Part shown: one piece after another, positions 16,651-24,902 of the stretch | Numbering within the stretch: position 1 is the first letter of the stretch | How the letters are laid out: each line of letters starts with the position of its first letter | DNA from: Candidatus Poribacteria bacterium | GTDB taxonomy: Bacteria; Poribacteria; WGA-4E; WGA-3G | Assembly: GCA_022825665.1 (NCBI GenBank) | Contig: JAJDWI010000015.1 | Location: 1-33,240 of the forward strand | Length of the DNA: 33,240 nt | Reading direction: 5' to 3' | The notes under the pieces: generated by a model | The model's database searches: none | What the model saw: the letters and a program-made list of their open reading frames with translations, nothing else | What the model was told of the DNA's origin: nothing | Translations under genes and position numbers: made by a program

Positions 16651-18771
16651 TTATCGTTCTTTAGATGTTGATATAGTGTTTGATATCAAATCCTCCGCAA
16701 CACTCGTCGGCACCTCTCTATAATGCGCAAACTCCATAGTATAGTTTGCACGTCCCTGTGTCAAGGAACGGAGGGATTTGACATAACCGAACATTTCAGA
16801 TAAAGGTACATCTACACGAACCACTTGAATTCGAGATTTCGTGTGTACCTCAGTGTCTCTAATATGAGCACGACGGGAATTAAGATCTCCAATTACCTTC
16901 CCAAGATACTCATCTGGCACTATTACTTCAACTCCCATGATCGGTTCAAGTAATACTGAACCTGATCGTTTCGCAGCATCCTTGAATGCCATCGAAGCAG
17001 CAATAGAAAATGACATTTCAGAGGAATCCACTTGATGGAAGGAACCATCTACAAGACGAACTCCAACATCAACTACAGGATACCCCGCTAAAGTTCCGAC
17101 ATTCATTGCGGTTTCAATACCTTTTCGAACCGCAGGGATGTATTCTTGTGGGATTACACCACCCTTAGTTTCATCGGAAAATTCAAAACCAGAACCTTTT
17201 TCAAGCGGTGTAACTTCAATAACAACATGACCAAACTGACCTTTACCGCCAGATTGTCGAACAAATCTACCTTCGGCTTTTACAGGTTTTAAAAGTGTTT
17301 CACGGTAGGCAACCTCTGGAGAACCTACATTCGCAGAAACATTAAACTCTCTTACAAGCCTATCCACGATGATTTCTAAATGAAGTTCACCCATCCCAGA
17401 AAGCAACGTCTGCCCAGTGTCGGGATCTTGATGAACTTTGAAAGTCGGATCCTCCTCAGCCAATTTTGAAAGAGCAAGATTCAACTTATCAATATCTGAT
17501 TGTGAACGTGGTTCAACCGCTATTGACATAACAGGTAACGGAAATTCCATTGTTTCCAATGCAATTGGTGCTTTTGGATCACAGATCGTGTCGCCTGTGC
17601 TTAATTCTTTCAATCCAATCGCAGCGACAATATCACCCGCACTAACCGATTGATGTTCTTCACGTTTATTGGCATGCATCTGCATCAACCTGCCAATACG
17701 TTCAAACTTTTCCCGCTTACTGTTGTAAACGGTGTCCCCTTTATTTAAGATACCAGAATAGACCCTTAGATATGTCAACTTACCAACATGTGGATCCGTT
17801 GTAATTTTAAATGCAAGGGCACAAAACGGAGCATTCGTATCTGCTGACCGAGTTTCTTCTTCTTCAGTTTTTGGGTTGAAACCAACTATGGATTTGACAT
17901 CGGTAGGGGAAGGAAGGTAGGAGACAATACCATCTAAAAGCGGTTGAACGCCTTTGTTCTTTAAGGCACTTCCACAAAGCACTGGAACGACTTTGCTACT
18001 GAGGACTGCTTGCCTTAAACCTGTTTTTATTTCTTCTGGTGTAAATTCTACTCCATTGACATATTTCTCAAACAAATCTTCATCCCATTCAGCAACAGCT
18101 GCGAACAAATGATCCCTATATTCATAAACCATTTCCTCCATCTCTGTCGGAATATCTGTTTCATGAACAACAGTCCCTTGGCTACTTTCGTCCCACAACT
18201 GTCCCTTCATTGAAATCAAGTCTACAATGCCTTTGAATTGTTCCGCTGAACCAATTGGCAGTTGGATAGGAACGGCTGTTGTCCCTAAACGCTCACCCAT
18301 CATTTCAACGGTTCGGAAAAAGTCAGCACCCGTTCGATCCATCTTATTGACATAAGCAATACGAGGAATTTCGTATTTATCCGCTTGTCGCCAAACGGTT
18401 TCGGACTGCGGTTCAACACCACCAACAGCACAGAAAACTGCAACTGCTCCATCAAGCACCCTCAGGGAACGTTCAACTTCAACTGTAAAGTCAATGTGTC
18501 CAGGAGTATCAATGATATTAATATGGTGTTCTTTCCAGTTACAGGTAGTTGCTGCAGCAGTTATTGTAATGCCGCGTTCCTGCTCCTGCACCATCCAATC
18601 CATGGTTGTTGTGCCATCATCAACTTCACCGATCCGGTAAACTCTACCCGTATAAAATAGGATACGTTCGGTAACAGTAGTTTTTCCCGCATCAATATGA
18701 GCCATTATTCCAATGTTTCGCATATGCGATAGGGCTGACTTGCGTGGCACCCTAATATTTCTCTCCGCCAC
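16651..18771 (-). CDS. fusA: Elongation factor G
   Basis: EF-G is the translocase GTPase. The 706-residue product has AHIDAGKT (residues 24-31), [15 protein letters not shown], the NKMDR motif, and all five domains; the C-terminal domain ends at about residue 690 ([20 protein letters not shown]). The start is GTG, supported by CAGGAG five bases upstream. It lies between rpsG and tuf, as in the standard str operon. Confidence 0.98.
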   Translation of the reverse strand: MAERNIRVPRKSALSHMRNIGIMAHIDAGKTTVTERILFYTGRVYRIGEVDDGTTTMDWMVQEQERGITITAAATTCNWKEHHINIIDTPGHIDFTVEVERSLRVLDGAVAVFCAVGGVEPQSETVWRQADKYEIPRIAYVNKMDRTGADFFRTVEMMGERLGTTAVPIQLPIGSAEQFKGIVDLISMKGQLWDESSQGTVVHETDIPTEMEEMVYEYRDHLFAAVAEWDEDLFEKYVNGVEFTPEEIKTGLRQAVLSSKVVPVLCGSALKNKGVQPLLDGIVSYLPSPTDVKSIVGFNPKTEEEETRSADTNAPFCALAFKITTDPHVGKLTYLRVYSGILNKGDTVYNSKREKFERIGRLMQMHANKREEHQSVSAGDIVAAIGLKELSTGDTICDPKAPIALETMEFPLPVMSIAVEPRSQSDIDKLNLALSKLAEEDPTFKVHQDPDTGQTLLSGMGELHLEIIVDRLVREFNVSANVGSPEVAYRETLLKPVKAEGRFVRQSGGKGQFGHVVIEVTPLEKGSGFEFSDETKGGVIPQEYIPAVRKGIETAMNVGTLAGYPVVDVGVRLVDGSFHQVDSSEMSFSIAASMAFKDAAKRSGSVLLEPIMGVEVIVPDEYLGKVIGDLNSRRAHIRDTEVHTKSRIQVVRVDVPLSEMFGYVKSLRSLTQGRANYTMEFAHYREVPTSVAEDLISNTISTSKER

Positions 18772-18849
18772 GATTACATTACTCCTGAATTCGACGGTCT
18801 ATACTTCTCCGCCACATAGTACATTTTTCTATATTATAAGTTTGTAGTG

Positions 18850-19320
18850 TTACCATCTATAATGTGCAAAAGCTCTGTTCGCTTCTGCCATACGGTGTTG
18901 GTCTCTTTTTCTATTAATTGCAGCTCCTTCTTCCTTCGCTGCATCCATAAGTTCACCTGCTAACCGTGCAGCCATGCCTTTTTCACCACGGTCCCGCGCA
19001 GATTGAATAATCCAGTTAATCGCTAATGTCGTACGTCGCTCAGCTTTAACATCAACAGGCACCTGATACGTCTGACTTCCAACTCGTCGCGGACGAATCT
19101 CAAGCACAGGTTTTACATTGTTAATAGCTTGACGAAATACGGAAAATCCTTCCTCTTTCGATCTATCCTCAATAATCTGAAAACTGGTGTACACAATCCG
19201 TTGTGCAGTACCTTTCTTACCATCCCACATCAAGTGGTTAATAAATTTTGAAACTAATTTACTGTTATGAATGGCATCGGGGTCTACATCCCTTTTTGTG
19301 ACGTTTCCACGCCTCGGCAT
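18850..19320 (-). CDS. rpsG: 30S ribosomal protein S7
   Basis: S7 initiates 30S head assembly and, in E. coli, represses the str operon. It has 156 residues, beginning MPRRGNVTKRDVDPD, with KFINHLMWDGKKGTAQRIVY and the C-terminal KRDQHRMAEANRAFAHYRW. The ATG has a strong GAAGGAG. About 25 bp before that site the mRNA can form a 7-bp stem (plus 19345-19351 with 19359-19365), which might matter for control, though this is untested. Confidence 0.98.
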   Translation of the reverse strand: MPRRGNVTKRDVDPDAIHNSKLVSKFINHLMWDGKKGTAQRIVYTSFQIIEDRSKEEGFSVFRQAINNVKPVLEIRPRRVGSQTYQVPVDVKAERRTTLAINWIIQSARDRGEKGMAARLAGELMDAAKEEGAAINRKRDQHRMAEANRAFAHYRW

Positions 19321-19419
19321 TTATATCTCCTTCAGAAACTCACGAGTAAAACTTAAACTTTTACTGTATTACAATCCATCGTATCAATAAAAAACCAATG
19401 AAACGAATACTTCCACTAT

Positions 19420-19794
19420 TTAACTGGGTTTCCGCGCACCATACTTGGAACGTCCTTGGCGACGGTTTTCAACGCCAGCCGTATCTAATTTACCACGAAC
19501 AATGTGGTAACGCACATTCGACAAATCCTTGACACGTCCACCACGAACTAACACGACTGAGTGCTCTTGTAAATTGTGGTCAATTCCAGGAATATAACAG
19601 GTCGCCTCATCAGCAGAAGAGGTAAACCGTACACGTGCCACCTTCCGCAAAGCTGAATTCGGCTTGTTCGGTGTTACCGTTTTTACCTGTAAACAGATAC
19701 CCCTACGTTGGGGACACTGCTGGAGAATCGGGGACTTTGTTTTTTTACGATATTTCTTACGCGGTTTCTTGATTAACTGATTTATTGTTGGCAT
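19420..19794 (-). CDS. rpsL: 30S ribosomal protein S12 with Asn at the streptomycin position
   Basis: S12 tunes decoding accuracy at the A site. The start is placed at the second of two in-frame ATGs, giving [13 protein letters not shown] (124 residues), because GAGG lies seven bases before it but only two bases before the first ATG. The conserved loop reads [12 protein letters not shown] where nearly all bacteria have [11 protein letters not shown]. Codon 43 (19666-19668, AAC) is Asn instead of Lys. The second site, [17 protein letters not shown], keeps its Lys. It is the first gene of the cluster, with a promoter-attenuator leader upstream. Confidence 0.98.
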   Translation of the reverse strand: MPTINQLIKKPRKKYRKKTKSPILQQCPQRRGICLQVKTVTPNKPNSALRKVARVRFTSSADEATCYIPGIDHNLQEHSVVLVRGGRVKDLSNVRYHIVRGKLDTAGVENRRQGRSKYGARKPS

Positions 19795-19855
19795 TTCCAT
19801 ACCTCACTGACATAGCGAAAACAAGTCGTAAACTACTGCTTATAGACAAAAGAAA

Positions 19856-19872
19856 AAGCCCTCACAGGGCTT
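19856..19872 (-). terminator. Intrinsic terminator/attenuator in the rpsL leader
   Basis: AAGCCCT and AGGGCTT form a 7-bp stem with a 3-base loop, and on the minus strand it runs directly into a T-rich tract (TTTCTTTT). It lies 62 bp before the rpsL start and about 115 nt downstream of the start point expected from the consensus promoter. It would therefore stop transcripts of the cluster unless relieved. It could also end read-through from nagA. Confidence 0.8.
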
Positions 19873-19950
19873 GTAATACTCAACTGAACACATTAACGTT
19901 GCTCTGAGGAAAACGACGTTAGACTGCTTCCAAATTGAATGCCCCCTGTG
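19863..19950 (-). promoter_or_regulatory. Candidate antiterminator fold of the rpsL leader
   Basis: In the leader RNA, CACAGGG (plus 19944-19950) is exactly complementary to CCCTGTG (plus 19863-19869), which contains most of the 5' arm and loop of the terminator. Between them a second hairpin (plus 19895-19901 with 19914-19920, seven pairs including one G-U) would bring the arms together. The two folds exclude each other, as in classical attenuators. The ligand is unknown. A ribosomal protein or a translation signal is possible, but this is inference. Confidence 0.5.
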
Positions 19951-19991
19951 TAAAATTGTGGACAAAACTTTTTACTACACTCAAAACCTAT

Positions 19992-20020
19992 ATTATAAAC
20001 ATAAATACAGGTAATGTCAA
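19992..20020 (-). promoter_or_regulatory. Perfect sigma-70 consensus promoter of the str/ribosomal cluster
   Basis: On the minus strand TTGACA (plus 20015-20020), a 17-base spacer and TATAAT (plus 19992-19997) match the housekeeping consensus at all twelve positions. The expected start is near 19985, giving a leader of about 190 nt before rpsL. This fits the demand for very strong transcription of ribosomal genes. Confidence 0.9.
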
Positions 20021-20077
20021 GTTAAATTCAAAAATATGCGAAAATTATTAGTAAATTGTTATGAAATTACAAAATTT

Positions 20078-21310
20078 TTATGATTCTACCACTTTTCCGC
20101 GAAGAATCACGTTCTGAACATTCAAATTATCATCAACAATAACGACATCCGCACCTTTTCCCGTTGCAATTGAACCTATCATATCATCCACACCTAAATT
20201 CCGGGCAGGTGTTAAGGTCGCCATCGTCAAGGCATCCTCTAAAGTATATCCCCACCGTACAACATTGCGAACACCATCCATAAGGGTTATAATCGCTCCA
20301 GCAAGACGTTCAGTAGGTTTACCAACATCCAACCACATCGCGCCATCTTTTATATATTTAGGTGTATCTATATCAGCCATTTCATTGAGGCGAAACGCGT
20401 CATGCTCCTCTTCATAGACAGCATCCTTTTGCCACATTTCCTCGGTCAGTCCAGCATGTTCGGTGCAGTCTGTTATCAAACCCACACCAGAAACACCCTT
20501 ATGTTGTATCAAATACTTACCCCAAAAAGGATGAACGTGATGTTCGTCCACAATTAATTCCGCATGTATACCTGGGTGATCGAAAACAGCCTCAAGCGCG
20601 CCAAGATCACGATGATGCATGCCGCTCATACCGTTGTACGTATGAGTAGCACGGGTAATCCCCGCATCAATAGCATCTATCGCCTGTTGATATGTTGCGT
20701 TTGTATGTCCCATTGCTATAACGATATTGTTATATGCTTCTTCCCCATACTCCGCAAGATGTTTAATAAACTGTAAATTATCGTCATTTTCCGGTGCAAC
20801 TGAAATCACTTTTAAAGTGCCATCAGACGCTGCCCACATGGCATGAAATTCTTCAAAGTTCGGAGGTGTAATATACTTTGCGTTCTGTGCACCATTTTTT
20901 GCCAAACTACCGAACTTACCCTCAACATACGAACCTAAAAGCCTTGCACCATCTTCTACAGGTTGGTCAACAACCTGTGCAATAGCATCTAATGAAGAGT
21001 TTATCTGCTTCATACTCCCCGAAGAAATACCGACTACTAACGCCGTAACACCATTAGCAGCATGTGCACGGGCAATTGTCCCAATGTCTTCGGCTTTGCC
21101 GGTCATGCTGTCACAACCACCACCGCCATGAATCAATCCATCAATCAAACCAGGAATCACGAGACATCCTGTTGCATCAATTACCTTATCTGAAGGCGGA
21201 AGTTGTTCTTTTGTAATTGTTGTTATTGTATCTCCTTGAATGGCAACGGTTCCATGACCATAATGTGTCGGTGTATAAATATCACCATTCGTAATCGTCA
21301 ATGTTTCCAT
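20078..21310 (-). CDS. nagA: N-acetylglucosamine-6-phosphate deacetylase
   Basis: The enzyme removes acetate from GlcNAc-6-P in amino-sugar or cell-wall recycling. The 410-residue amidohydrolase shows PGLIDGLIHGGGG (53-65), the metal-binding Glu130 in YVEGKF, His202 in GHTNA, His223 in THTYNGM, the EHHVHP segment (256-261) and catalytic Asp281 in LITDCTEH. The start is the ATG giving METLTITNGD; an upstream TTG would overlap the preceding gene. It lies 26 bp after the ThuA-domain gene, so it is probably co-transcribed and may be affected by the IS in that gene. Confidence 0.9.
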   Translation of the reverse strand: METLTITNGDIYTPTHYGHGTVAIQGDTITTITKEQLPPSDKVIDATGCLVIPGLIDGLIHGGGGCDSMTGKAEDIGTIARAHAANGVTALVVGISSGSMKQINSSLDAIAQVVDQPVEDGARLLGSYVEGKFGSLAKNGAQNAKYITPPNFEEFHAMWAASDGTLKVISVAPENDDNLQFIKHLAEYGEEAYNNIVIAMGHTNATYQQAIDAIDAGITRATHTYNGMSGMHHRDLGALEAVFDHPGIHAELIVDEHHVHPFWGKYLIQHKGVSGVGLITDCTEHAGLTEEMWQKDAVYEEEHDAFRLNEMADIDTPKYIKDGAMWLDVGKPTERLAGAIITLMDGVRNVVRWGYTLEDALTMATLTPARNLGVDDMIGSIATGKGADVVIVDDNLNVQNVILRGKVVES

Positions 21311-21336
21311 ATTTAAAATACATCTCTTCTCTAAAT

Positions 21337-21748
21337 TTATTTTGACACCCAAAGAACACTATTCGCCAGAAACCTTAGAAACGCATTTAACTCAAAATCC
21401 TTCTGATGCCCTAATGAAGTATAACAGACGCGACCACCATTATGCAAACGTGTCCATGCCACAGGTTCCGTATGTTCATCTGTTCGTCCCATCAACAACA
21501 CAGTCGTCCCGTCCCGAAGCGAAGGGTTTTTGTAAAGACTCCCATAACTCTCAAATTGCGGAACCCCTTCCAGAATCGGATGTTCTGTCACCACCGTTTC
21601 TAATTGTACAGTAGGTCCGCGACCATAATGTCCTTGATAATCCCCTCCTAACACTACTTTATCAAATTCCAACCAATTCTGATAAGCATGACTTGCAGTT
21701 CTCACACCGACAATCGGTCTGCCATCTTCACAATACGATTGAAACCGC
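21337..21748 (-). pseudogene. ThuA-domain protein, C-terminal part (gene split by IS)
   Basis: This fragment is the back half of a ThuA-like (class I glutamine amidotransferase-like fold) protein. Landmarks are KRFQSYCEDGRPIVGVRTAS followed by HAYQNW, then FDKVVLGGDYQGHYGRGP and a C-terminal HNGGRVCYTSLGHQKDF with ELNAFLRFLANSVLW. It is cut at the right end of the IS element, and its frame runs back to the junction. On its own the first start is a GTG at 21705. Joined to 23233-23450 it would give an intact protein of about 210 residues. ThuA-family proteins are linked to sugar metabolism, but exact reactions are mostly unknown. Confidence 0.85.
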
Positions 21749-21757
21749 TTGATTCAA

Positions 21758-22691
21758 CTACCCAAGCCTAAAGGCATTTGGATTGTTAATAGTGTCAAAC
21801 AGCGGTAACTGAATAACTTTCTTATGGTCCGTAGCCTTTGTTGCTTCGTTTTTGTTTCTCGCTTCATAGAGGTCGGTAGCCCAACGCTCTCCACGAAGGG
21901 CAGCAGCTGCCCTTTGAAGTATATTTTGTGCAGCATTATGGTCTCTATCCATAGTATTCGCACAATAGCTGCACTTGAATGTTCGTGTCGCAAGGGATAA
22001 CTTTTTCTTGGGTTTCTGTCCACAACTTGAACAAGTTTGCGATGTGTGCTTTGGGTCAACTTGATGAAAGTGCAAACCGTCTCTTTCGGCTATGTTCGCA
22101 CAAGTGTCAAAAAAGGTTGCCCAAGCTGCATCACTGATGCTCTTACTGAGATGTTTATTCTTGACCATATTAGAGGTGTTGAGTGCCTCTGCGACGATCA
22201 CATTGTTCTGCTTATGATGATATAGTTTGTAGACAAGTTTACCGATAAAATCCTTGCCCAAGTTTAGGCACAAGCAGCCTATCCAATCGGTATTTCGTTT
22301 CACGAATAGGATTTTGCCGAATGCCTGCCTTGTTCTTGCGTAGACTCCAAGTGAGAGAACGGATACGTTTACGATAACGCGGGAAACCGGGCTTTGTGCC
22401 TGTCTGTTTGACCCGACGGAAAAAGTTGGCAAATGCTTTGTTGACACGCTGCAGTGCGTGTTTCTGAAACTCGTGCGGCACAGCCCGAAAATCTTCGTGC
22501 CGCCCACGCGCTTGTGTCAAAAGACGGCACTGCTCCGCATAACGGACACTACGCCCCTCTTCTTCGTAGGCACGGATACGGTTGAGCCGCGCAGCGTTAT
22601 GCAACTCACACAAATGCGACAGATGTTGACATAATCGCGTTGCTTGTGCTTGTGTCGGATATAGGCGATATTTGAACGTTAGAACCATCAT
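21758..22691 (-). pseudogene. tnpB: TnpB with internal deletion and frameshift
   Basis: The first 145 or so residues (MMVLTFKYRLYPTQAQATRL to VPKLG, 22691 down to about 22255) are the N-terminal helical part and the start of the WED region. The sequence then jumps to KDFIGKLVYKLYHHKQNN and, in another frame, continues with RuvC-II VAEALNTSNMVKNKHLSKSI, the zinc ribbon (CSSCG, CSYC) and RuvC-III MDRDHNAAQNI. The whole RuvC-I segment with its catalytic Asp is missing, roughly 80-110 residues by comparison with the family. The first frame stops at 22239. It cannot encode an active nuclease. The ATG overlaps the tnpA stop. Confidence 0.88.
21762..21781 (-). other. Right-end hairpin of the IS element
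   Basis: On the minus strand CCAA-AT-GCC pairs with GGC-TTGG around a TTTA loop, leaving AT bulged. It overlaps the last codons of the tnpB remnant and sits ten bases from the inferred right end. The same GC-TTTA-GC core and AT bulge occur in the right end at 384-410. Confidence 0.7.
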
Positions 22692-23104
22692 TTACCTCGC
22701 TGATCTTCTATATACTTACGAAGAACTTCTAAGGTCACACCACCCGTTGAAGCAATAAATTTAGAACGAGTCCAGAGCGAGGGGATGCGAGATTTTAATT
22801 GAGGAAACTCATCACGCAATACATGAGAGGTATACCCTTTGATTTTGCTAACTACTGAGGCAGGAGCAAGTTGCGGACTACTGCTGATCAGCAGATGAAC
22901 ATGATCATCCATCACTTCACACGCATGCACTTCATACTCATAGACTTCTTGCTGTTCATAGATGAGTGTTTTGAGACGCATATCAATCGGAGATACAAGA
23001 ACAGGACGACGATATTTTGTGCACCATATCACATGGTAGTCACAACTATAAACTAAAGAATGGGTAGACTTATAGGTAGAGGGTTTTTCCTTAATTTCCA
23101 GCAT
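22688..23104 (-). CDS. tnpA: IS200/IS605 Y1 transposase TnpA
   Basis: TnpA cuts and rejoins single-stranded element ends through a phosphotyrosine. The 138-residue product shows the HUH motif His68-Val-His70 in DDHVHLLIS and the catalytic Tyr131 in LRKYIEDQ, in normal spacing, so the enzyme should be active. The family signature YHVIWCTKYRRPVL lies at residues 23-36. It has its own promoter in the left end and only a short leader without a clear Shine-Dalgarno. Its TGA overlaps the tnpB ATG. Confidence 0.95.
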   Translation of the reverse strand: MLEIKEKPSTYKSTHSLVYSCDYHVIWCTKYRRPVLVSPIDMRLKTLIYEQQEVYEYEVHACEVMDDHVHLLISSSPQLAPASVVSKIKGYTSHVLRDEFPQLKSRIPSLWTRSKFIASTGGVTLEVLRKYIEDQRGK

Positions 23105-23136
23105 TGTGTCTATTGATATATTAGATTATAGTATAT

Positions 23137-23165
23137 AGTATAACATATATTTAGAATAAAGTCAA
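23137..23165 (-). promoter_or_regulatory. tnpA promoter in the IS left end
   Basis: On the minus strand TTGACT (plus 23160-23165), 17 bases, then TATACT (plus 23137-23142): five of six matches in each box. The same -35 box at a similar distance from the left-end hairpin occurs in the element at the right edge of the window. Confidence 0.7.
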
Positions 23166-23201
23166 TGGTATTTTGGCTAAAGCAAAGAAAAGTCCTCATA
23201 T

Positions 23202-23221
23202 CACAAGTCTAAAGACTTGTG
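23202..23221 (-). other. Left-end hairpin of the IS element
   Basis: CACAAGTC and GACTTGTG form a perfect 8-bp stem around a four-base TTTA loop (minus-strand reading). It begins 11 bases inside the inferred left end. Such hairpins are the TnpA binding sites in IS200/IS605 elements. Confidence 0.8.
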
Positions 23222-23232
23222 CTTCACGGACT

Positions 23233-23450
23233 ATGAGAGGTGATTCTCCATCTGTATTGAGACGACGAGTAAAGACAAGCAAAACATCAGCATCATCTAA
23301 TACTTCTAAAGAAGGATCATCTTCTTCTGATTCATAGACTATCATATTCGCTTGAATAGGATAATTTTTCTCAACATATCTTTTTAACGTATTCAACGAC
23401 ACTTCCGAGTCATATTCAAAAGAACCAGATAGCATACATAATTTAAGCAC
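23233..23450 (-). pseudogene. ThuA-domain protein, N-terminal part (gene split by IS)
   Basis: The front third of the ThuA-like gene: LKLCMLSGSFEYDSEVSLNT, then SLEVLDDADVLLVFTRRLNT and DGESPLI, where homology to ThuA proteins would continue into KRF. Reading on into the IS left end adds about 12 foreign residues (VREAQVFRLVI) before a stop at 23196. The start is GTG, supported by GGAG seven bases upstream. It lies 14 bp after folA, so folA, this gene and nagA look like one operon that the IS now interrupts. Confidence 0.85.
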
Positions 23451-23464
23451 AAATTTACTCCATT

Positions 23465-23968
23465 CTACTTCCTATCTAAAACCAGAAAACTATAGGAATA
23501 AGGATTTTTCTCATCCGCTTCACAATCTGTCCGTTTCACTTCTTTCCACGCATTCCAATCAAATTCAGGAAAATAGACATCACCCTCAAACGTATCGTGA
23601 ATCTGCGTCAGGTAAAGCCGGGTTGCGTACGGCAAAAACGCTGCGTATATAGGCGCACCACCACATATCATGAGTTCCATTGAATCATCATCATACATTT
23701 CTCCGACAGTTGCAAGGATGTCATCAACTGAATGAGCAACTATACAACCTTTCGGTGCCTTGTAGTTCTCATTACGTGTTAGAATTATGTTTCGCCGCTT
23801 TGCCAACGGACGAGGAAGCGTTTCAAAGGTCTTACGTCCCATCACGACAGGTTTGCCGATAGTCATCTCACGAAAATGTTTAAGGTCAGCAGGTAATTTC
23901 CAAGGTATATGCGGTCCATTACCAATGAGTAGGTTTTTATCTATCGCAGCAATCATTGAAATTTGCAC
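23465..23968 (-). CDS. folA: Dihydrofolate reductase
   Basis: DHFR regenerates tetrahydrofolate consumed by ThyA. The 167-residue product has MIAAIDKNLLIGNGPHIPW, the catalytic acid Asp28 in LPADLKHF, the NADPH-binding VVMGRKTFETLP and ICGGAPIYAAFLP, and the C-terminal FPEFDWNAWKEV, all in order. The annotated start is GTG; an ATG four codons later is equally possible and neither has an ideal ribosome-binding site. The two lipoprotein genes separate it from thyA. Confidence 0.95.
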   Translation of the reverse strand: MQISMIAAIDKNLLIGNGPHIPWKLPADLKHFREMTIGKPVVMGRKTFETLPRPLAKRRNIILTRNENYKAPKGCIVAHSVDDILATVGEMYDDDSMELMICGGAPIYAAFLPYATRLYLTQIHDTFEGDVYFPEFDWNAWKEVKRTDCEADEKNPYSYSFLVLDRK

Positions 23969-24015
23969 TATTCTTTAGCACTCCTTCGGTTCACAATACA
24001 GTATTCAGTAATCCA

Positions 24016-24711
24016 TCAATCCTTTTTCTGTTTAGAAACAATTTCAATTGCAGTTGACCACCTGAGTATATTGCCATTAAAATTACTGCTTCCACTCCAG
24101 CCTCTTAATTCTTCATGCGGTCCTATAAATTCATTAGTAGGTAATTTAACTTTATGCCTTTTCCCACCAAATTTAAAATGTAATACACCGTTGACTAATT
24201 TAAAACTATCAGTAGAATTTTTCATTGATCTCAAGTCAATGAAAGAGAGAAGTTTTCCGGGATTTGTATTTTCAATCGTGAAATATATCATCAGAAATTT
24301 ACTTGTTCTGAAGATAGCATAAACTTTTTTTGTTCTGAAACCGTTGATAATTTCAGATTTTGCCATAGGAGGATTAAACTTACTCTGAGGATCTTCTTCT
24401 ACAGTAAAATGCAAAATTGCTAAGTCGTTTATCCGGTTTGCACCTCTAAATTGGATGTGTTTATTAAGGTCTTTGATAGGGAATGAAAGTTGTACAATTT
24501 GTTTTTCTGCACCTCTTCCTCTATCAAATTCTACAAGCACTTGGTTGGTTTCAAGATGAGCGTTAATTATTTTCCAATCATCCGGCATACCTACCCGCAC
24601 AGACCAACATTCTGCATTTCCACTGAATCCTTCATACCGTAATTGTTCTTCAACTGCACAACTCATACACAGCAGTAAGAGAGTAATAAAATAAACTATC
24701 CGAATCTTCAT
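24016..24711 (-). CDS. Predicted lipoprotein of unknown function
   Basis: The ATG at 24711 gives MKIRIVYFITLLLLCMSC, a classic lipoprotein signal: Lys/Arg, a hydrophobic core and a lipobox with Cys18 as acylation site. The mature part (about 214 residues) looks mostly beta-stranded, with alternating hydrophobic and polar residues and few helices, and ends EIVSKQKKD. I recognise no domain. It lies 47 bp upstream of folA and probably shares its transcript. A longer frame begins 13 codons upstream, but it would bury the signal peptide. Confidence 0.7.
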   Translation of the reverse strand: MKIRIVYFITLLLLCMSCAVEEQLRYEGFSGNAECWSVRVGMPDDWKIINAHLETNQVLVEFDRGRGAEKQIVQLSFPIKDLNKHIQFRGANRINDLAILHFTVEEDPQSKFNPPMAKSEIINGFRTKKVYAIFRTSKFLMIYFTIENTNPGKLLSFIDLRSMKNSTDSFKLVNGVLHFKFGGKRHKVKLPTNEFIGPHEELRGWSGSSNFNGNILRWSTAIEIVSKQKKD

Positions 24712-24837
24712 CTGATTGATCTCTGGGTTATTGCGAAATGGAAAGGTCAACGGTCTATCAATTTGGGATACTCGTTACACCCAACCCAAATGGGAAAATC
24801 ATTTATAAAATTGGTATTACCTGATAAGAAACCTCTT

Positions 24838-24873
24838 ATCCTGAAAATCCTGTCCATCCTGAAAATCCTGGTT
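24838..24873. repeat. Double ATCCTGAAAATCCTG repeat
   Basis: The 15-mer ATCCTGAAAATCCTG occurs twice (24838-24852 and 24856-24870), an 18-bp period with TCC between the copies; each copy is itself built from two ATCCTG hexamers. From general experience, similar ATCCTGAAAATCCTG-like intergenic repeats occur in several uncultured and environmental phyla. It sits in the 191-bp gap between the two lipoprotein genes, where nothing else is visible. Confidence 0.85.
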
Positions 24874-24902
24874 CAGACTAAATGAGACGATTTAGAATTA
24901 AT

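Larger units (their letters stand above)
21749..23232 (-). mobile_element. Complete IS200/IS605-family element inserted in the ThuA gene
   Basis: The element is about 1.48 kb, with tnpA then tnpB in the same direction as the disrupted gene. Ends are set by the host reading frame and the subterminal hairpins: left end next to CTCAT (host, 23233-23237) and right end at TCAA (21749-21752). The alternative right end at 21752 also restores the frame. The left hairpin is perfect (8 bp, TTTA loop); the right one has a two-base bulge. There are no terminal inverted repeats and no target duplication, as expected for single-strand transposition. tnpA looks intact and tnpB is broken. Confidence 0.88.

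Noticed and set aside
21311-21352. TTG start 14 codons upstream of the chosen nagA start
   Set aside because: It would overlap the ThuA-domain gene and add residues without family support; the ATG at 21310 begins a normal NagA N-terminus.
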